NCBI GenBank assembly: GCA_024291935.2
Contig: CM044313.1
Location: forward strand, 82,397,001 to 82,461,000
Source: Okapia johnstoni
Lineage: Eukaryota; Chordata; Mammalia; Artiodactyla; Giraffidae
DNA length: 64,000 nucleotides
Reading direction: 5' to 3'
Shown piece by piece: positions 36,259 to 47,337 of this stretch. The notes below the pieces were generated by a model, which made no database searches, was not told the DNA's origin, and saw nothing but the letters and a program-made list of their open reading frames with translations. The translations under genes and the position numbers were made by a program. The first letter of the stretch is position 1. Each line of letters begins with the position of its first letter.

Positions 36259-37735
36259 CCACCACGCGTCCCCCTTTCTCTCACGGGAACCAGTCGTTTT
36301 TCTTCTATGGACTTCTGGTTTTCTGCAGTTTGTACTTCCCACACTGTAATTGGCTTTTGTTTCATGAAATGGTGGGTGGCTTTTTCTTTTGTGTATGTAT
36401 GCAGGATTCTGCTGGTACGAGAGGCCTTCCTCTTTCTGTTTTGAAAAAAGTTTTATTGCCATATTGGCACTCCATTCCTTGTTGCCATCCTTGTTCCCCG
36501 TTTCGGGTTTCTGGTGTGCTTTGACTTTCAAGGTCCCACCAGTCTCCTTGCCAGCACATCTTTTGGATTACCTCAGGCTGAGTTTTCCCGTATGTGCGTG
36601 TCCATCTAATGTTCTGCCTGCAATTCAGACAGAAGTCACAAAATGGCCTTTAACTCACCAAAGGTAAATATCTGTATCTATTGGGACATTTTATACATAG
36701 ACCTCAGTTGAGATGTATACTTAGCAAATTATTTTTAAATTGAAATACACAGTAAATAATATAAAATGCCCCTTGATTTTGCTTCCCATGTAAATCTATT
36801 GTATTATTACACTTGTTATAATTTTAACTATTAAGTCATAAAGGTCCAGTTGTTTCACACAGCCAGTTTGGGATGAGCTGCATTCCAGTTATGCTGTATA
36901 TAGTTTGAAGTATATATAAATTGTTCCTTCTTCTGGCCACCCCTGCCCATCTTAGTATTTTGCAGGATTTAATTGGTTGTACACCTGGTGCCCCTTACTT
37001 GCTACAGTCATTATAATTTGGTGGCGAAATAGACCTCTCATCATTAAGGAGAGAAAAGATGTATGTCTTAATTGGTCCCAACATTTTTTCAGCTGTGCCA
37101 TTCGTGGTACTCTTTGCCTATGCATCTCCTTTTTGGATTTTTTTTTTTTTTTTGGTCTTACTATTTTTATCATTTCTATAGAGAAGAGGCTTGTGACCAG
37201 TACTAATCTTGAGTACAGTTTTATCTTTTTCTGTCCACAGGTGAATTAATGTCTGCTCTTAAATATCTACTCACACTTTCTTGGGGGAAAACAATCAAAT
37301 GTCAGTACTAGCAGATGTTGCATGTAAATCGTTAGCAAGTAATGACTACAACTCAGATGATTAAGAATTTTGTAACAGAAAGCTCTGCTATGTTTTAATT
37401 TTTATATATAATTATGATAATTAGCACATTCTAAGAATATAAACCTTTGGTTTTTAAAGTTTATTTTTACTATTTCTTTATCACTGTTTATTGGATCACC
37501 ATTGGTTTCATAATGTAAATACTATATATTGAACAAATTAAATGTCAAATTTTTTATTACCATAGTTCATGTTACTAGTGGGGCTTTCAGGTGTTTAGAG
37601 ATTTTTTTTGGTTAACATTCAATGCAAAAGTACTAGATGGTGTATAACTCTAGAGTTGAGTTTTAAGGGACTCCCTAATATGTATACTATCTTTTTATCT
37701 GAAGTAATAAATAAACTATGATCTTGAAAGTGCCT
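36259..37735 (+). other. GOLPH3: GOLPH3 3' untranslated region
   Basis: The sequence after the stop is A/T-rich and contains no recognisable SINE or LINE, as expected of a retained 3' UTR in this otherwise repeat-dense region. It includes T-runs and no long conserved open frame on the + strand. The end is placed about 20 nt after the twin poly(A) signals. Length (about 1.5 kb) is inferred. Confidence 0.75.
37706..37715 (+). terminator. GOLPH3: Twin overlapping poly(A) signals for GOLPH3
   Basis: Two overlapping AATAAA hexamers (37706-37711 and 37710-37715) are the first canonical signals I found after the stop. They are followed at 37745-37790 by a T/G-rich stretch that fits a downstream cleavage element. 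A further AATAAA-like run near 38610-38620 could serve as a distal alternative. Confidence 0.7.
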
Positions 37736-37850
37736 GAATCAGAGCAAGCATATTATTTGTATTTTTGTATTCTGATTTTTGTGGTTTTAGTGTTCTTTCT
37801 GATGAAGTTTACTTAGCCTTAGTGTAGTGTGGCAAGATTTCTACAAAGGG

Positions 37851-38060
37851 GTTGGCAAACTTTTTCTTACTGGTTCAGATAGTAAATATTGATATTTGAG
37901 GCTCTGTGAGCCATTATACAGTGTTGCAGCTACTCAACTCTGTTTGAGTGAAAGTTGCTGTAGACAGTACAGATAAATGGGTGAGGCTGTAGTCCAGTAA
38001 AACTTCATTTACAAAAACAGGCAGCTGGCCATGAGCAACGGTTGACCAATTCCCATTTTA
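37851..38060 (+). repeat. hAT-Charlie-type DNA transposon remnant
   Basis: It reads ggggttggcaaactttttct, then agatagtaaatattgatatt and cttcatttacaaaaacaggc, the body of a very common non-autonomous hAT repeat of placental mammals. Confidence 0.75.
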
Positions 38061-39300
38061 ATTCACAAAAAAAGTCAGATTTTTCTGTCCATTAAAATAA
38101 CCTTTTACCTCCAAATGATACTATTGGTGGTGATTAAGTATAGAAAGTATTAATTTATTGTTTATTTCCATAAAATGGATACTTGAAACTTACACCATGT
38201 CCTTGAATTTCTTTTTAGGTGAACATTTACTGTTTTTCTCCTGAAAAGATTTTAGAAGTGAGGTACTGGATGTTTCTGAGGTATTCTTGACTTCCGCAGC
38301 AGCATCTGTATTCTCAAGCAAGGAGGAAAGGGCCTCACCCGTACTTCCATCAGTGTTTGTTTCAGAGCAGAGTGCCCCTCAGCTCTACATGTGTGTGACC
38401 CCAACTTCAGTATTTGTTTGTGTCTCCAGAGGAGAGGGTGTCATCTAGAACTCATTCTTCTACAGAAGGCTGCTGCTTCCAGCTGTCTGTAAGCAGGATC
38501 GATGCAACTCCAGGGACGACTTTCTGTGTGGAAGGTGCAGTGTGTCTACAGGTTTATGCCACTTTTGTTAAAAAGCCTTCAGCTTCAAGAATCAGGCAGA
38601 GAGTTTTAATATAATAAAACTTAAATAGAGATCTGTTGTGCAAAGAATCTGCTGCATTTTGACTTCTTCATATGTCATTTAATTACTAAGTATTCCTTAG
38701 AATAATCTGCTCTAGAACAGTGCTGTAACAGAAAGGAGAAAGGAAACTTAATGCATGCTCTGTGCCTAGTGAGGGATTTTATATCTTGTTTTGACCTCCC
38801 CAAACTACAGTAACTGTCTTCATTTAATGAAGAGCAGGCTTGGAGAGGAGTGGTTGCCCAGTCTCACATTATCTGGTAAGTTTTTGAGCTTTTTAATCCT
38901 GAAGTAATTGAAAACATAATTGCATTCAACCATAATTTTTCTTTTCTTGTTTCGGGACTGGGAGGGGGCTTCTTTATCTAAAAGAAACAAAACAAGAATA
39001 GTGGACATGCAGGAAGATCTCATGGTGGCACAAAAAACAGTGATAAATGGATACTTTATTCTGATACCTTGGTATAACTTACATAGGTTAATCTTTCAGG
39101 GATGAAAAAGTTGACTGTATGTTCTCAGAAGAAAGCATCATCATCGAATGTCAGTTGGCCAAGAAAGCCCTGTCCTGCCGAATGAAGCAGGATTGGCTTG
39201 TGACCTCTGATCCATTCTGCTACTCAGTTTTTCCCCTTATTTGTGAACAGTAGGACAAACCTTTGAATTTGGCCACCACCTGAAGGAAAGCAAGAGCGGC

Positions 39301-39660
39301 TCATGGGCAATTCAGTGGCAACATAGGACCAGTGAGTGATGACGTCCAGCCTGACGATGACAAGGACTCATGACTGCCATGCACGGCTACTCTTGGCCCA
39401 GGAACGTGGACACCACCATTCATAAGTCTATGTGAGATATTTACTTTTACGAACTTTAATCCCAACTCAATGGCCTCCGTCTTAAATATGAACACGTAGG
39501 CTGTCAGATAACATTGTTCCGTTTCACTTTCATCCAGAACAAGATGACTGAAAGCTGAAAGTAATTTCCAATTCATCGCAGCCCACTGGGTCCCAGAGTG
39601 ATATCCCTGGCTCTTGTAAGTTCTGTGCAAATGTCACATAGTCTTTAATAGCATCAAGTA
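39301..39660 (-). other. Unidentified minus-strand open reading, possible old pseudogene
   Basis: The minus strand has a 109-codon open frame from 39630 to 39301, and the other frame just upstream reads LDAIKDYVTFAQNLQEPG before a stop. The region is less A/T-rich than its surroundings and matches no repeat I know. I do not recognise a product. It could be a frameshifted retrocopy, an old element, or chance. Confidence 0.25.
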
Positions 39661-40544
39661 GGGGTATTAATGTTTATAACCTTGCAGGCTACTCTTGAGA
39701 GAGGTACAGATGGTCAAGTTAACTTGATATCCACACTTCCTCAGCCAAGTGTTAAAATTATGTCGGCATTCACTCCTGCCATGAGTCCCACTAGCATCAT
39801 AAACTGGTGTGCAATTTACTTTTTGCACTTACATTATGGAGAACTTTAAGCACACATCTTTCTTTTTAGTCATTTTTGGCTTCATGTATAACTTCTTCCA
39901 TTAATGGATATTTGGATTATTCTCATATTTACTGTAATAAGCGGTATTGTAAACATATTTTCGTATGTATTTTTATATTTTATTTCCATGGAAGGAATTA
40001 ACAGACATGAGTTTGCTCAAAGAGTTTGCTTGAAAATGTAAAAGATAAAGTTAAATTTTCTAAGATCTGTGTTAATTTCCACTTCAAATAATGTGAATGC
40101 TGGTTTCCCTACACGCTAGCTAATGCTGTAGAGGTTATCATCAATCCTGGTCTTTGCCGAGGTAATAGTAGAGGAGAATGATCAAATTATTTTAATTGTT
40201 GAAGGGTTGATTATTATTTACAACCTTTATTGGTAATTTATAGGTTCTTTTCCTGTGAGTTACCTGTTCATGATCTTTATTCATTTTTATAATTTAGGGT
40301 ATTGATCTTTTTACATATTGGTTCACCAGGTTCACAGGACTGTCCATGTACTATGGATATTAACCCCCTGTGTCTGTGATGTATTTTCCCCAGTGTTTGG
40401 AGTTGCTATATATGGTAAGTTTTTTTTTTTAAGCATTTAGTAAAGTGTAAGGTGCAGTGCTCAAGCATGGAATCTGTGGAGACTTTAATTATCATACTAA
40501 AGAGATCACTGTGGTATTAGGTTTGGGGATATATATACACATAT

Positions 40545-40757
40545 GGCTTCCCTTGTGGCTCAGACAGTAGTGTCTGCCTGCAATGCAGGAGACCCGGGTT
40601 CAATTCCTGGGTCGAGAGATCCCCTGGAGAAGGAAATGGCAACCCACTCCAGTATTCTTGCCTGGAAAATTCCGTGTACTGAGAAGGCTGGTAGGCTACA
40701 GTCCATGGGGTCACAAAGAGTCAGATATGACTGAGTGACTTCACTTCATTTCACTTC
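40545..40757 (+). mobile_element. Bov-tA SINE (left arm of an inverted pair)
   Basis: It starts ggcttcccttgtggctcaga and ends in gactgagtgacttcacttca; AT-repeats lie on both sides (atatatacacatat and catatacatatatat), so it probably landed in a small microsatellite. Confidence 0.93.
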
Positions 40758-40793
40758 ATATACATATATATATATTTCGGAAAAATTTGGGGT

Positions 40794-41010
40794 GTGTGCT
40801 AAGTTGCTTCAGTTGTGTCCAACTCTTTGTGACCCCATAGACTGTACCTTTTTAGGCTCCTCTGTGCATGGGATTCTCCAGGCAAGAATACTGGAGTGGG
40901 TTGCCATGCCCTCCTCCAGGGGATCTTCCTGATGCAGGGGTTGAACCCGTGTCTCTTATGTCTCCTGTATTGGCAGGCGGCTTCTTTACCACTAGTGCCA
41001 CCTGGGAGGT
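40794..41010 (-). mobile_element. Bov-tA SINE (right arm of an inverted pair)
   Basis: Reversed copy from tgtgtgctaagttgcttcag to accactagtgccacctggga, only about 37 bp after the + strand copy. Confidence 0.93.
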
Positions 41011-41245
41011 ATGATTAAATGCAATCAATATAAAAATCACAGAAATAAAGTATGAGTATATGTATAGGTAAACATTTAATTTTATGATTGAATTATATAT
41101 GAAAAACCTCATAAACAAATATATAGGCTAATGGATTATTTTAAGGCAGTGTGCTTGCAACCATCACCCCAGCCAGAAGAGAGAACCTTCCCAGCTCTCC
41201 AGAAGCTGTTCAAGGCTTCCTCCCAATTACAGCCTCCCTGACCCC

Positions 41246-43186
41246 TAGGACTTCATAGAACCGTTCAGCTTTTTCAGCGTTACTGGTTGGGGCATAGACT
41301 TGGATTACTGTGATACTAAATGGTTTGCCTTGGAAATGAACATAGATCATTCTGTCATTTTTGAGATTGCACCCAAGTACTGCATTTTGGATTCTCTTGT
41401 TGACTATGAGGGCTACTCCATTTCTTCTAAGGAATTCTCGCCCACAATAGTAGATATAATGGTCATCTGAATTAAATTCGACCATTCCAGTCCATTTTAG
41501 TTCACTGATTCCTAAAATGTCAGTGTTCACTCTTGCCTTCTCCTGTTTGAACACTTCTCATTTACCTTGATTCATGGACCTAACATTCCAGGTTCCCATG
41601 CAGTATTGTTCTTTATAGCATTGGACCTTACTTCCATCACCAGTCACATCCACAACTGTGCATTGTTTTCATTTTGGCTCCGCCTCTTCATTCTTTCTGG
41701 AATTAGTTCTCCACGCTTCTCCAGTAGCATATTGAGCACCTACTGACATGGGAAGTTCACCTTTCAGTGTCCTTTCTTTTTGCCTTTTCATACTGTTCTT
41801 GGGGTTCTCAAGGCAAGAATACTGAAGTGGTTTGCCATTCCCTTCTCCAGTGGACCATGTTTTGTCAGCAAATTTGGAAAAGGTCAGTTTTCATTCCAAT
41901 CCCAAAGAAGGGCAATGCCAAAGAATGTTAAAACTGCCACATAATTGCACTCATCTCACACACTAGCAAAGTATTGCTCAAAATTCTCCAAGCCAGGCTT
42001 CACAGTATGTGACCCGTGAACTTCCATATGTTCAAGCTGGTTTTAGAAAATGCAGAGGAACCAGAGATCAAATTGCCAACATCTGTTGGATCATTGAAAA
42101 CGCAAGAGAGTTCCAGAAAAACATCTATCTACTTCTGCTTTATTAATTACGCCAAAACCTTTGACTGTGTAGATAACAACAAACTGTGGAAAATTCTTCA
42201 AGAGATGGGAATGCCAGACCACCTTAGAAATCTGTATGCAGGTCAAGAAGCAACAGATCTAGACATGGAACAACAGACTGGTTTCAAATCAGGAAAGGAG
42301 TACTTCAAGGCTGTGTATTGTCACCCTGTTTTATTTAACTTATATACAGAGTACAACATGAGAAATGCCGGGCTGGATGAAGCACAGGCTGGATTCAAGA
42401 TTGCCGGGAGAAATATCAATAACAGATATGTAGATGACACCACACTTATCGCAGAAAGTGAAGAGTATCTAAAGAGCCCCTTGATGAAAGAGGAAAGTGA
42501 AAAAGCTGGCTTAAAACTCAACATTCAAAAAACAAAGATCATGTCATCTGGTCCCATCACTTCATGGCAAATAGGTGGGCAACAATGGAAACAGAGACTT
42601 TATTTTCTTGGGCTCCAAAATCACTGCAGATGGTGACTGCAGCCATGAAATTAAATGATGCTTACTCCTTGGAAGGAAAGTTATGACCAACCTAGACAGC
42701 ATATTAAAATGCAGAGATATTACTTCACTGACAAAGGTCCGTCTAGTCAAAGATGGGTTTTTCCAGTTATGTATGGATGTGAGAGTTGGACTATAAAGAA
42801 AGCTGAGCACCAAAGAATTGATGCTTTTGAGCTGTGGTGTTGGATAAGACTCTTGAGAGTACCTTGGACTTCAAGGAGATCAAACCAGTCAATCGTAAAG
42901 GAAATTAGTCCTGAACATTCCTTGGAAGGACTGATGCTGAAGCTGAAACTCCAGTACTTTGGCCACCTGATGGGAAGAACTGACTTCATTGGAGAAGACC
43001 CTGATGCTGGGAAAGATCGAAGGCAGGAGGAGAAGGGGATGACAGGATGAGATGGTTGGATGGCATGATCAACTCGATGGACATGAGTTTGAGCGAGCTC
43101 CAGGAGTTGGTGATGGACAGGGAGGCCTGGCGTGCTGCAGTCCATGGGGTCGCAAAGAGTTGGACACGACTGAGCAACTAAACTAA
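41246..43186 (+). mobile_element. BovB LINE with inverted 5' segment
   Basis: From 41246 to about 41868 the minus strand carries the BovB endonuclease region (KRIQNAVLGCNLKNDRMIYV, VIQVYAPTSN). From about 41866 onward the + strand carries the reverse transcriptase (YAKTFDCVDNNKLWKIL, RYVDDTTLIAES, then GCESWTIKKAEHQRIDAFEL) to the 3' end at 43186. The catalytic box reads YVDD where YADD is usual in this family. Roughly the middle third of the element is missing. Frames are broken at several points, so it is inactive. Confidence 0.93.
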
Positions 43187-44002
43187 CCCCTGAGAGTATT
43201 CTCTACCCCATCCCAGCATGCATCTTTAATAATTTTGTCCTGTTTCATTTTTTGTTTTATGTGTCTTTTTTAGTTTCTCTCAACCTATAGGTTCTTTCCT
43301 CTCTAATTTTTTTCTTAGTGGAGTATTTGTTGATGAAATTGGATCCCTTGTTCTTTTGTTTGGATTTTGCTGATTGTATCCACAGTGTATAGTTTGATGT
43401 GTTTTATTGACTTCTGTACTTCCCGAGAATTAGGCCTTACATCTGAGGCTCTATCAGATTCCGGCTGGTTTATGTAGGCACCTGTTTCATAGGTGGTGGT
43501 GTGTCCTTTTCAACAGGAAGCACATGATACCTCTCTTTGTGAAAAGCAACCTTGCTCTTCAGTTCTTAGACCCTGTGATTTATGCATCCATGGGGTTACA
43601 TATGGAAATACTTTAATTGCTATCATTTGTTTCTTTATTAGCTAGAATAATATTTCTATAAAGAGAAACTTCACCTTTCCTAGAGTAGTTTTTAGTACAG
43701 TTCATAAAGGAAAAGAGAGAATTTCTACATTTTATTTAGCAATTTTCAGAATAGAGTTTGTTCCAAAGCAATCTCCAAAGGTTTTCTTGAAGAATTAGTT
43801 TTAAGCATCCCAAATACGGAGATAAACAAGCTTTCATCATCATCATTTTCCTTGATGAGAAGTATTGTAGGATTCTTGATATGGAAAAGTAGAACTGTAG
43901 CTTTAGGATGGAAGATAGAAAACCCTTGTAGTTCTAAATTCATCAAATAATTTTCAATCACAAGTATCAGTGTAAACTTGTGGGCAACTTTGTTTTCCTT
44001 TT

Positions 44003-44130
44003 TTATTGTGGTAAAATACCCGTAACAAAATTTACCATTTCAGTCATACTTAAGTGTACAGTTCAGTGCCTCTGCTTTTTGTAGTTACGCTGTATCTGTT
44101 TTGTAAGAACATTGTCATTATATACACTAA
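44003..44130 (-). repeat. L1 3'-end remnant, antisense
   Basis: ttattgtggtaaaatacccg, aaaatttaccatttcagtca and gtgtacagttcagtgcctct are reversed old-L1 blocks; the surrounding 43230-45230 may contain further worn L1. Confidence 0.65.
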
Positions 44131-44694
44131 TCTCTCCCTTTTAAGTCTTCAAGTAAATACATGCTTAATGCTCACCACCATTCCGTATGTCATCTGTCCA
44201 GTCATCTTGCTTGTCCTGCTCGTTTGTTAGTAGATTCTTGTAGAAGGGCTTGTGAGAATAGTGTACTCTGGGTTTTTGTATGCTGAAGACAGTTTATCTG
44301 TAGCCTTTTATTTGAAAGTCATTTTGTTTGGATAAAATGGTTGAGTCACTGTTTTTTTTTTTTTTAGTATCTTAAGTATGTTCTTTCTGGCATAAAGCAT
44401 CATTGTCAGCGTCTGGTTATAACATGATTTTCTTTCTCTCTCATGAATGCCTCCTTTTGCCTGGAGCCCACAGGATTTTTTCCCCTTGACATTTTGCCGG
44501 TAATATTACTACAGTATGTTTTAGTGTTGGTTATTATGGATCAGTATTTGCAAGTACATGATGTGTTCTTTCAATACATAGCGTCAAATCTTTTTTTATT
44601 CTCAATTTCAGGAAAATTAAAAGTTTTAGTAATTGTTTTATTCCCTGTTTAGGCTTTCTTCTTTGGAGATTGCTACTTTTTTCTGGGCCACTTT

Positions 44695-44854
44695 TGCTTG
44701 GGTTCTTTTTTTTTTTTAATTTCTATGTTTATTTTTTGGCTGAGTAGCATGTGGGATCTTAGTTCTCTGATGAGGGATCGAACCTGCACCCCCTGCGTTG
44801 GAAGCACAGAGTCTTAACCAGCAGACCACCAGGGGAGTCCCTGCTTGGGTTCTT
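44695..44854 (-). mobile_element. CHR-type SINE with 13-bp duplication
   Basis: tgcttgggttctt at 44695-44707 and 44842-44854 flanks a body whose minus-strand head is gggactcccctggtggtctg. Confidence 0.94.
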
Positions 44855-45437
44855 CATTACTTACCTTTAAATGTTTCACCCTTTTTGTCTTCTGTTTAAG
44901 ACATCTTATTTATTCGCTGTGAATGATTGTTCTGGTATTTTCTGAAATTAATTTTTTCCCAAGTCTTAATAACCAGTTCCTGAATTTTTCTAATTTCTGT
45001 TGATATCTTTCACTCATGTTCTGTGTCATTTCCCTGATGTATTTTAACTCATTTTGAGATATTTTTCATTGGTTCCTTAGGTGTGTCTTTCTGGTGTGCC
45101 TTTGTTTAGCTCTAGGGATTATATTTGCTCCTAATGCTTTTTCTTTTCTTATGATAACTTTGTATGGGATTTGACTTAGATTATTTTCTATTACCCATTT
45201 CTATATGATTTTACTTTCCCTATTTTAAAAGGAAGATGCAGGTCAGGATAGCTTTTCTGTGTTTATTGTCCAGACTTCCTTCTGTTTTCAATTTAAAGAA
45301 ACATGGCAGCTTGCTTTCTGAGATCTGGTTCTGCTATTTTACCCGCCTTTGTCTGGACCTTCTTTTTTTTTTCTCTGTTCTTTTTTTATTCAGTTTTGAT
45401 TCTGTTCCCAGTAGTTTCTCCTCAGTGTAGGGGCATT

Positions 45438-45633
45438 GGCTAATCATTTTTTTTTTTAATTGTAGTTAGTTTATTTGCACAGCACATGGGATCTTGAGTT
45501 GCATCATACAAACTGTTAGTTGCCATATGTGGGGTCTAGTTTCCTTGCCAGCATTTGAACCCAGGCTCCCTGCATTGGGAGCGTGGAGTCCTAGCCACTG
45601 GACCACCAGGGACATCCCAGGCTGATCATTTTT
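45438..45633 (-). mobile_element. CHR-type SINE with near-perfect duplication
   Basis: ggctaatcatttt (45438-45450) and ggctgatcattttt (45620-45633) differ at one base. The minus-strand head is gggatgtccctggtggtcca. Confidence 0.9.
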
Positions 45634-45872
45634 GAAAGTGAAAAAACTAGTCAAGTTTCAGGGGCCATTATCCAACTGGTCCTCTGAGCTTCCCTGTTGA
45701 TTATGAGGGTAAGGGTGCTGGGCTGGGGTGTATAGCTTGGGGCTATCACATGTCCTGTTCTTTCCTTGCCCATGGTCTTTATTCCAGTGGTTTGGCTGTC
45801 TTTGGAAGAGGAGACTATTTTAATTATAGTAGCTTTCTGATGGTGTTGTAATAGGGCTAGTGCCCAAGTTAT

Positions 45873-46975
45873 TATGCTTTTTTTATTTATTTTTAAATTA
45901 AAAGATAATTGCTTTACAAAATTTTGTTGTTTTCTGTCAAACCTCACATGAATCAGCCATAGGTATACGTTTTTCTCCTCCCTCTTGAACCTCCCTCTCA
46001 TCTCTCTCCCTGTCCCACTCCCTAGGTTGGTACAGAGCCCGTTTGAGTTCCCTGAGACATACAGCAAATTCCCATTGGCTATCTATTTTACATATGGTAA
46101 TTTACTCTCTCCATACATCTCACCCTCTCCCCCCCCCCCCCCCCAACTCCCATGTCCATAAGTCTGTTCTGTATATCTGTTTCTCCTTTGCTGCCCTGCA
46201 AATAAATTTTTTGGTACCATCTTTCTAGATTTCATATATATGCGTTAGTATACAATATTTATCTTTCTCCTTCTGACTTACTTCACTCTGTATAATAGGC
46301 TCTGGGTTCATTTACCTCATTAGAGCTGACTCAAATGTGTTCCTTTTTATGGCTGAGTAATATTCCTTTGTGTATATGTACCACTGCTGCTTTATCCATT
46401 CATCTGTCGATGGACATCTAGGTTGCTTCCACTTTGTAGCTACTGTACATAGTGCTGCAGTGAACATTGGGGTACACGTGTCATTTTCACTTTTGGTTTC
46501 CTCAGGGTATATGCCTTGGAGTGGGGTTGCTAGGTCATATATGGTGGTTTTATTCCTAGTTTTTTAAGGAATCTCCAAACCGTCTTCCATAGTGGCTGTA
46601 TCAATTTACATTTCCACCAAAAGTGCAAGAGCATTCCCTTTTATCCACACCCTCTCCAACATTTATTGTTTGTAGACTTTTTGATGATGGCCATTCTGAC
46701 TGGTGTGAGGTGATATCTCATTGTAGTTTCGATTTGCATTTTTCTAATAATGAGCAATGTTGAGCATCTTTTCATGTGTTTGTTAGCCATCTGTATGTTT
46801 TCTTTGGAGAAATGTTTATTTAGGTCTTTTCCCCACTTTTTGATTGGGTTGTTTGTTTTTCTGGTATTGAGTTGTATGAGCTGCTTGTATATTTTGGAAA
46901 TTAATCCTTTGTCAGTTGTTTCATTTGCTATTTGTCATGTTTTGTTGGATGATTTTTGTAGCCAACTTTGCTGAA
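45873..46975 (-). mobile_element. L1 (ruminant L1) 3' part, antisense
   Basis: About 1.1 kb of reversed L1 3' sequence in good condition: aatcagccataggtatacgt, cagcaaattcccattggcta, catctgtcgatggacatcta, ccattctgactggtgtgagg, tttcatttgctatttgtcat. The T-rich left edge is its poly(A) tail. A run of 17 C at 46128-46144 expands a C-rich spot of the element. Open frames on the + strand are antisense L1. Confidence 0.88.
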
Positions 46976-47098
46976 TTCTAATAGTTTTTAAATTGATGTT
47001 TGTGCTTACATGTACTGAGATATATCTATACAAACTGTATTTTTGTTCCTACTATTTATACCTCTTAAAAAACTGTCTAATTGTATTGGCTTGTATCT

Positions 47099-47337
47099 CT
47101 AGAATGTTGTTAGTAGTATAGTGTTAGTTGCTCAGTTGTGTTAACTCTTTGTGACTCCATGGACTGTAGCCCACCAGGCTCCTCTGTCCATGGAATTCTC
47201 CAGGCAAGAATACTAGAGTGGGTTGCCATGCCCTTCTCCAGGGGATCTTCCCAGCCCAGGGTTTGAACCCAGGTCTCCCACATTGCAGGCAAATTCTTTA
47301 CCATTTGAGCTACTTGGGGAGCCCTAGAATGTTGTTA
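47099..47337 (-). mobile_element. Bov-tA SINE with 14-bp duplication
   Basis: ctagaatgttgtta occurs at 47099-47112 and 47324-47337. The body reads, reversed, gggctccccaagtagctcaa from its head. Confidence 0.95.

Noticed and set aside
40743..40777. Short regular repeats as a possible CRISPR-like array
   Set aside because: It is an AT microsatellite beside a SINE; there are no spacers and the genome is mammalian.
42016..42636. 206-codon open frame with reverse-transcriptase motifs
   Set aside because: It is the BovB polymerase fragment in a rearranged, frame-broken copy, not a host gene.
46128..46144. Run of 17 C
   Set aside because: It is an expanded C-rich spot of the L1 3' region; no function is suggested.
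46043..46974. Several + strand open frames
   Set aside because: They are antisense readings of one L1 copy.
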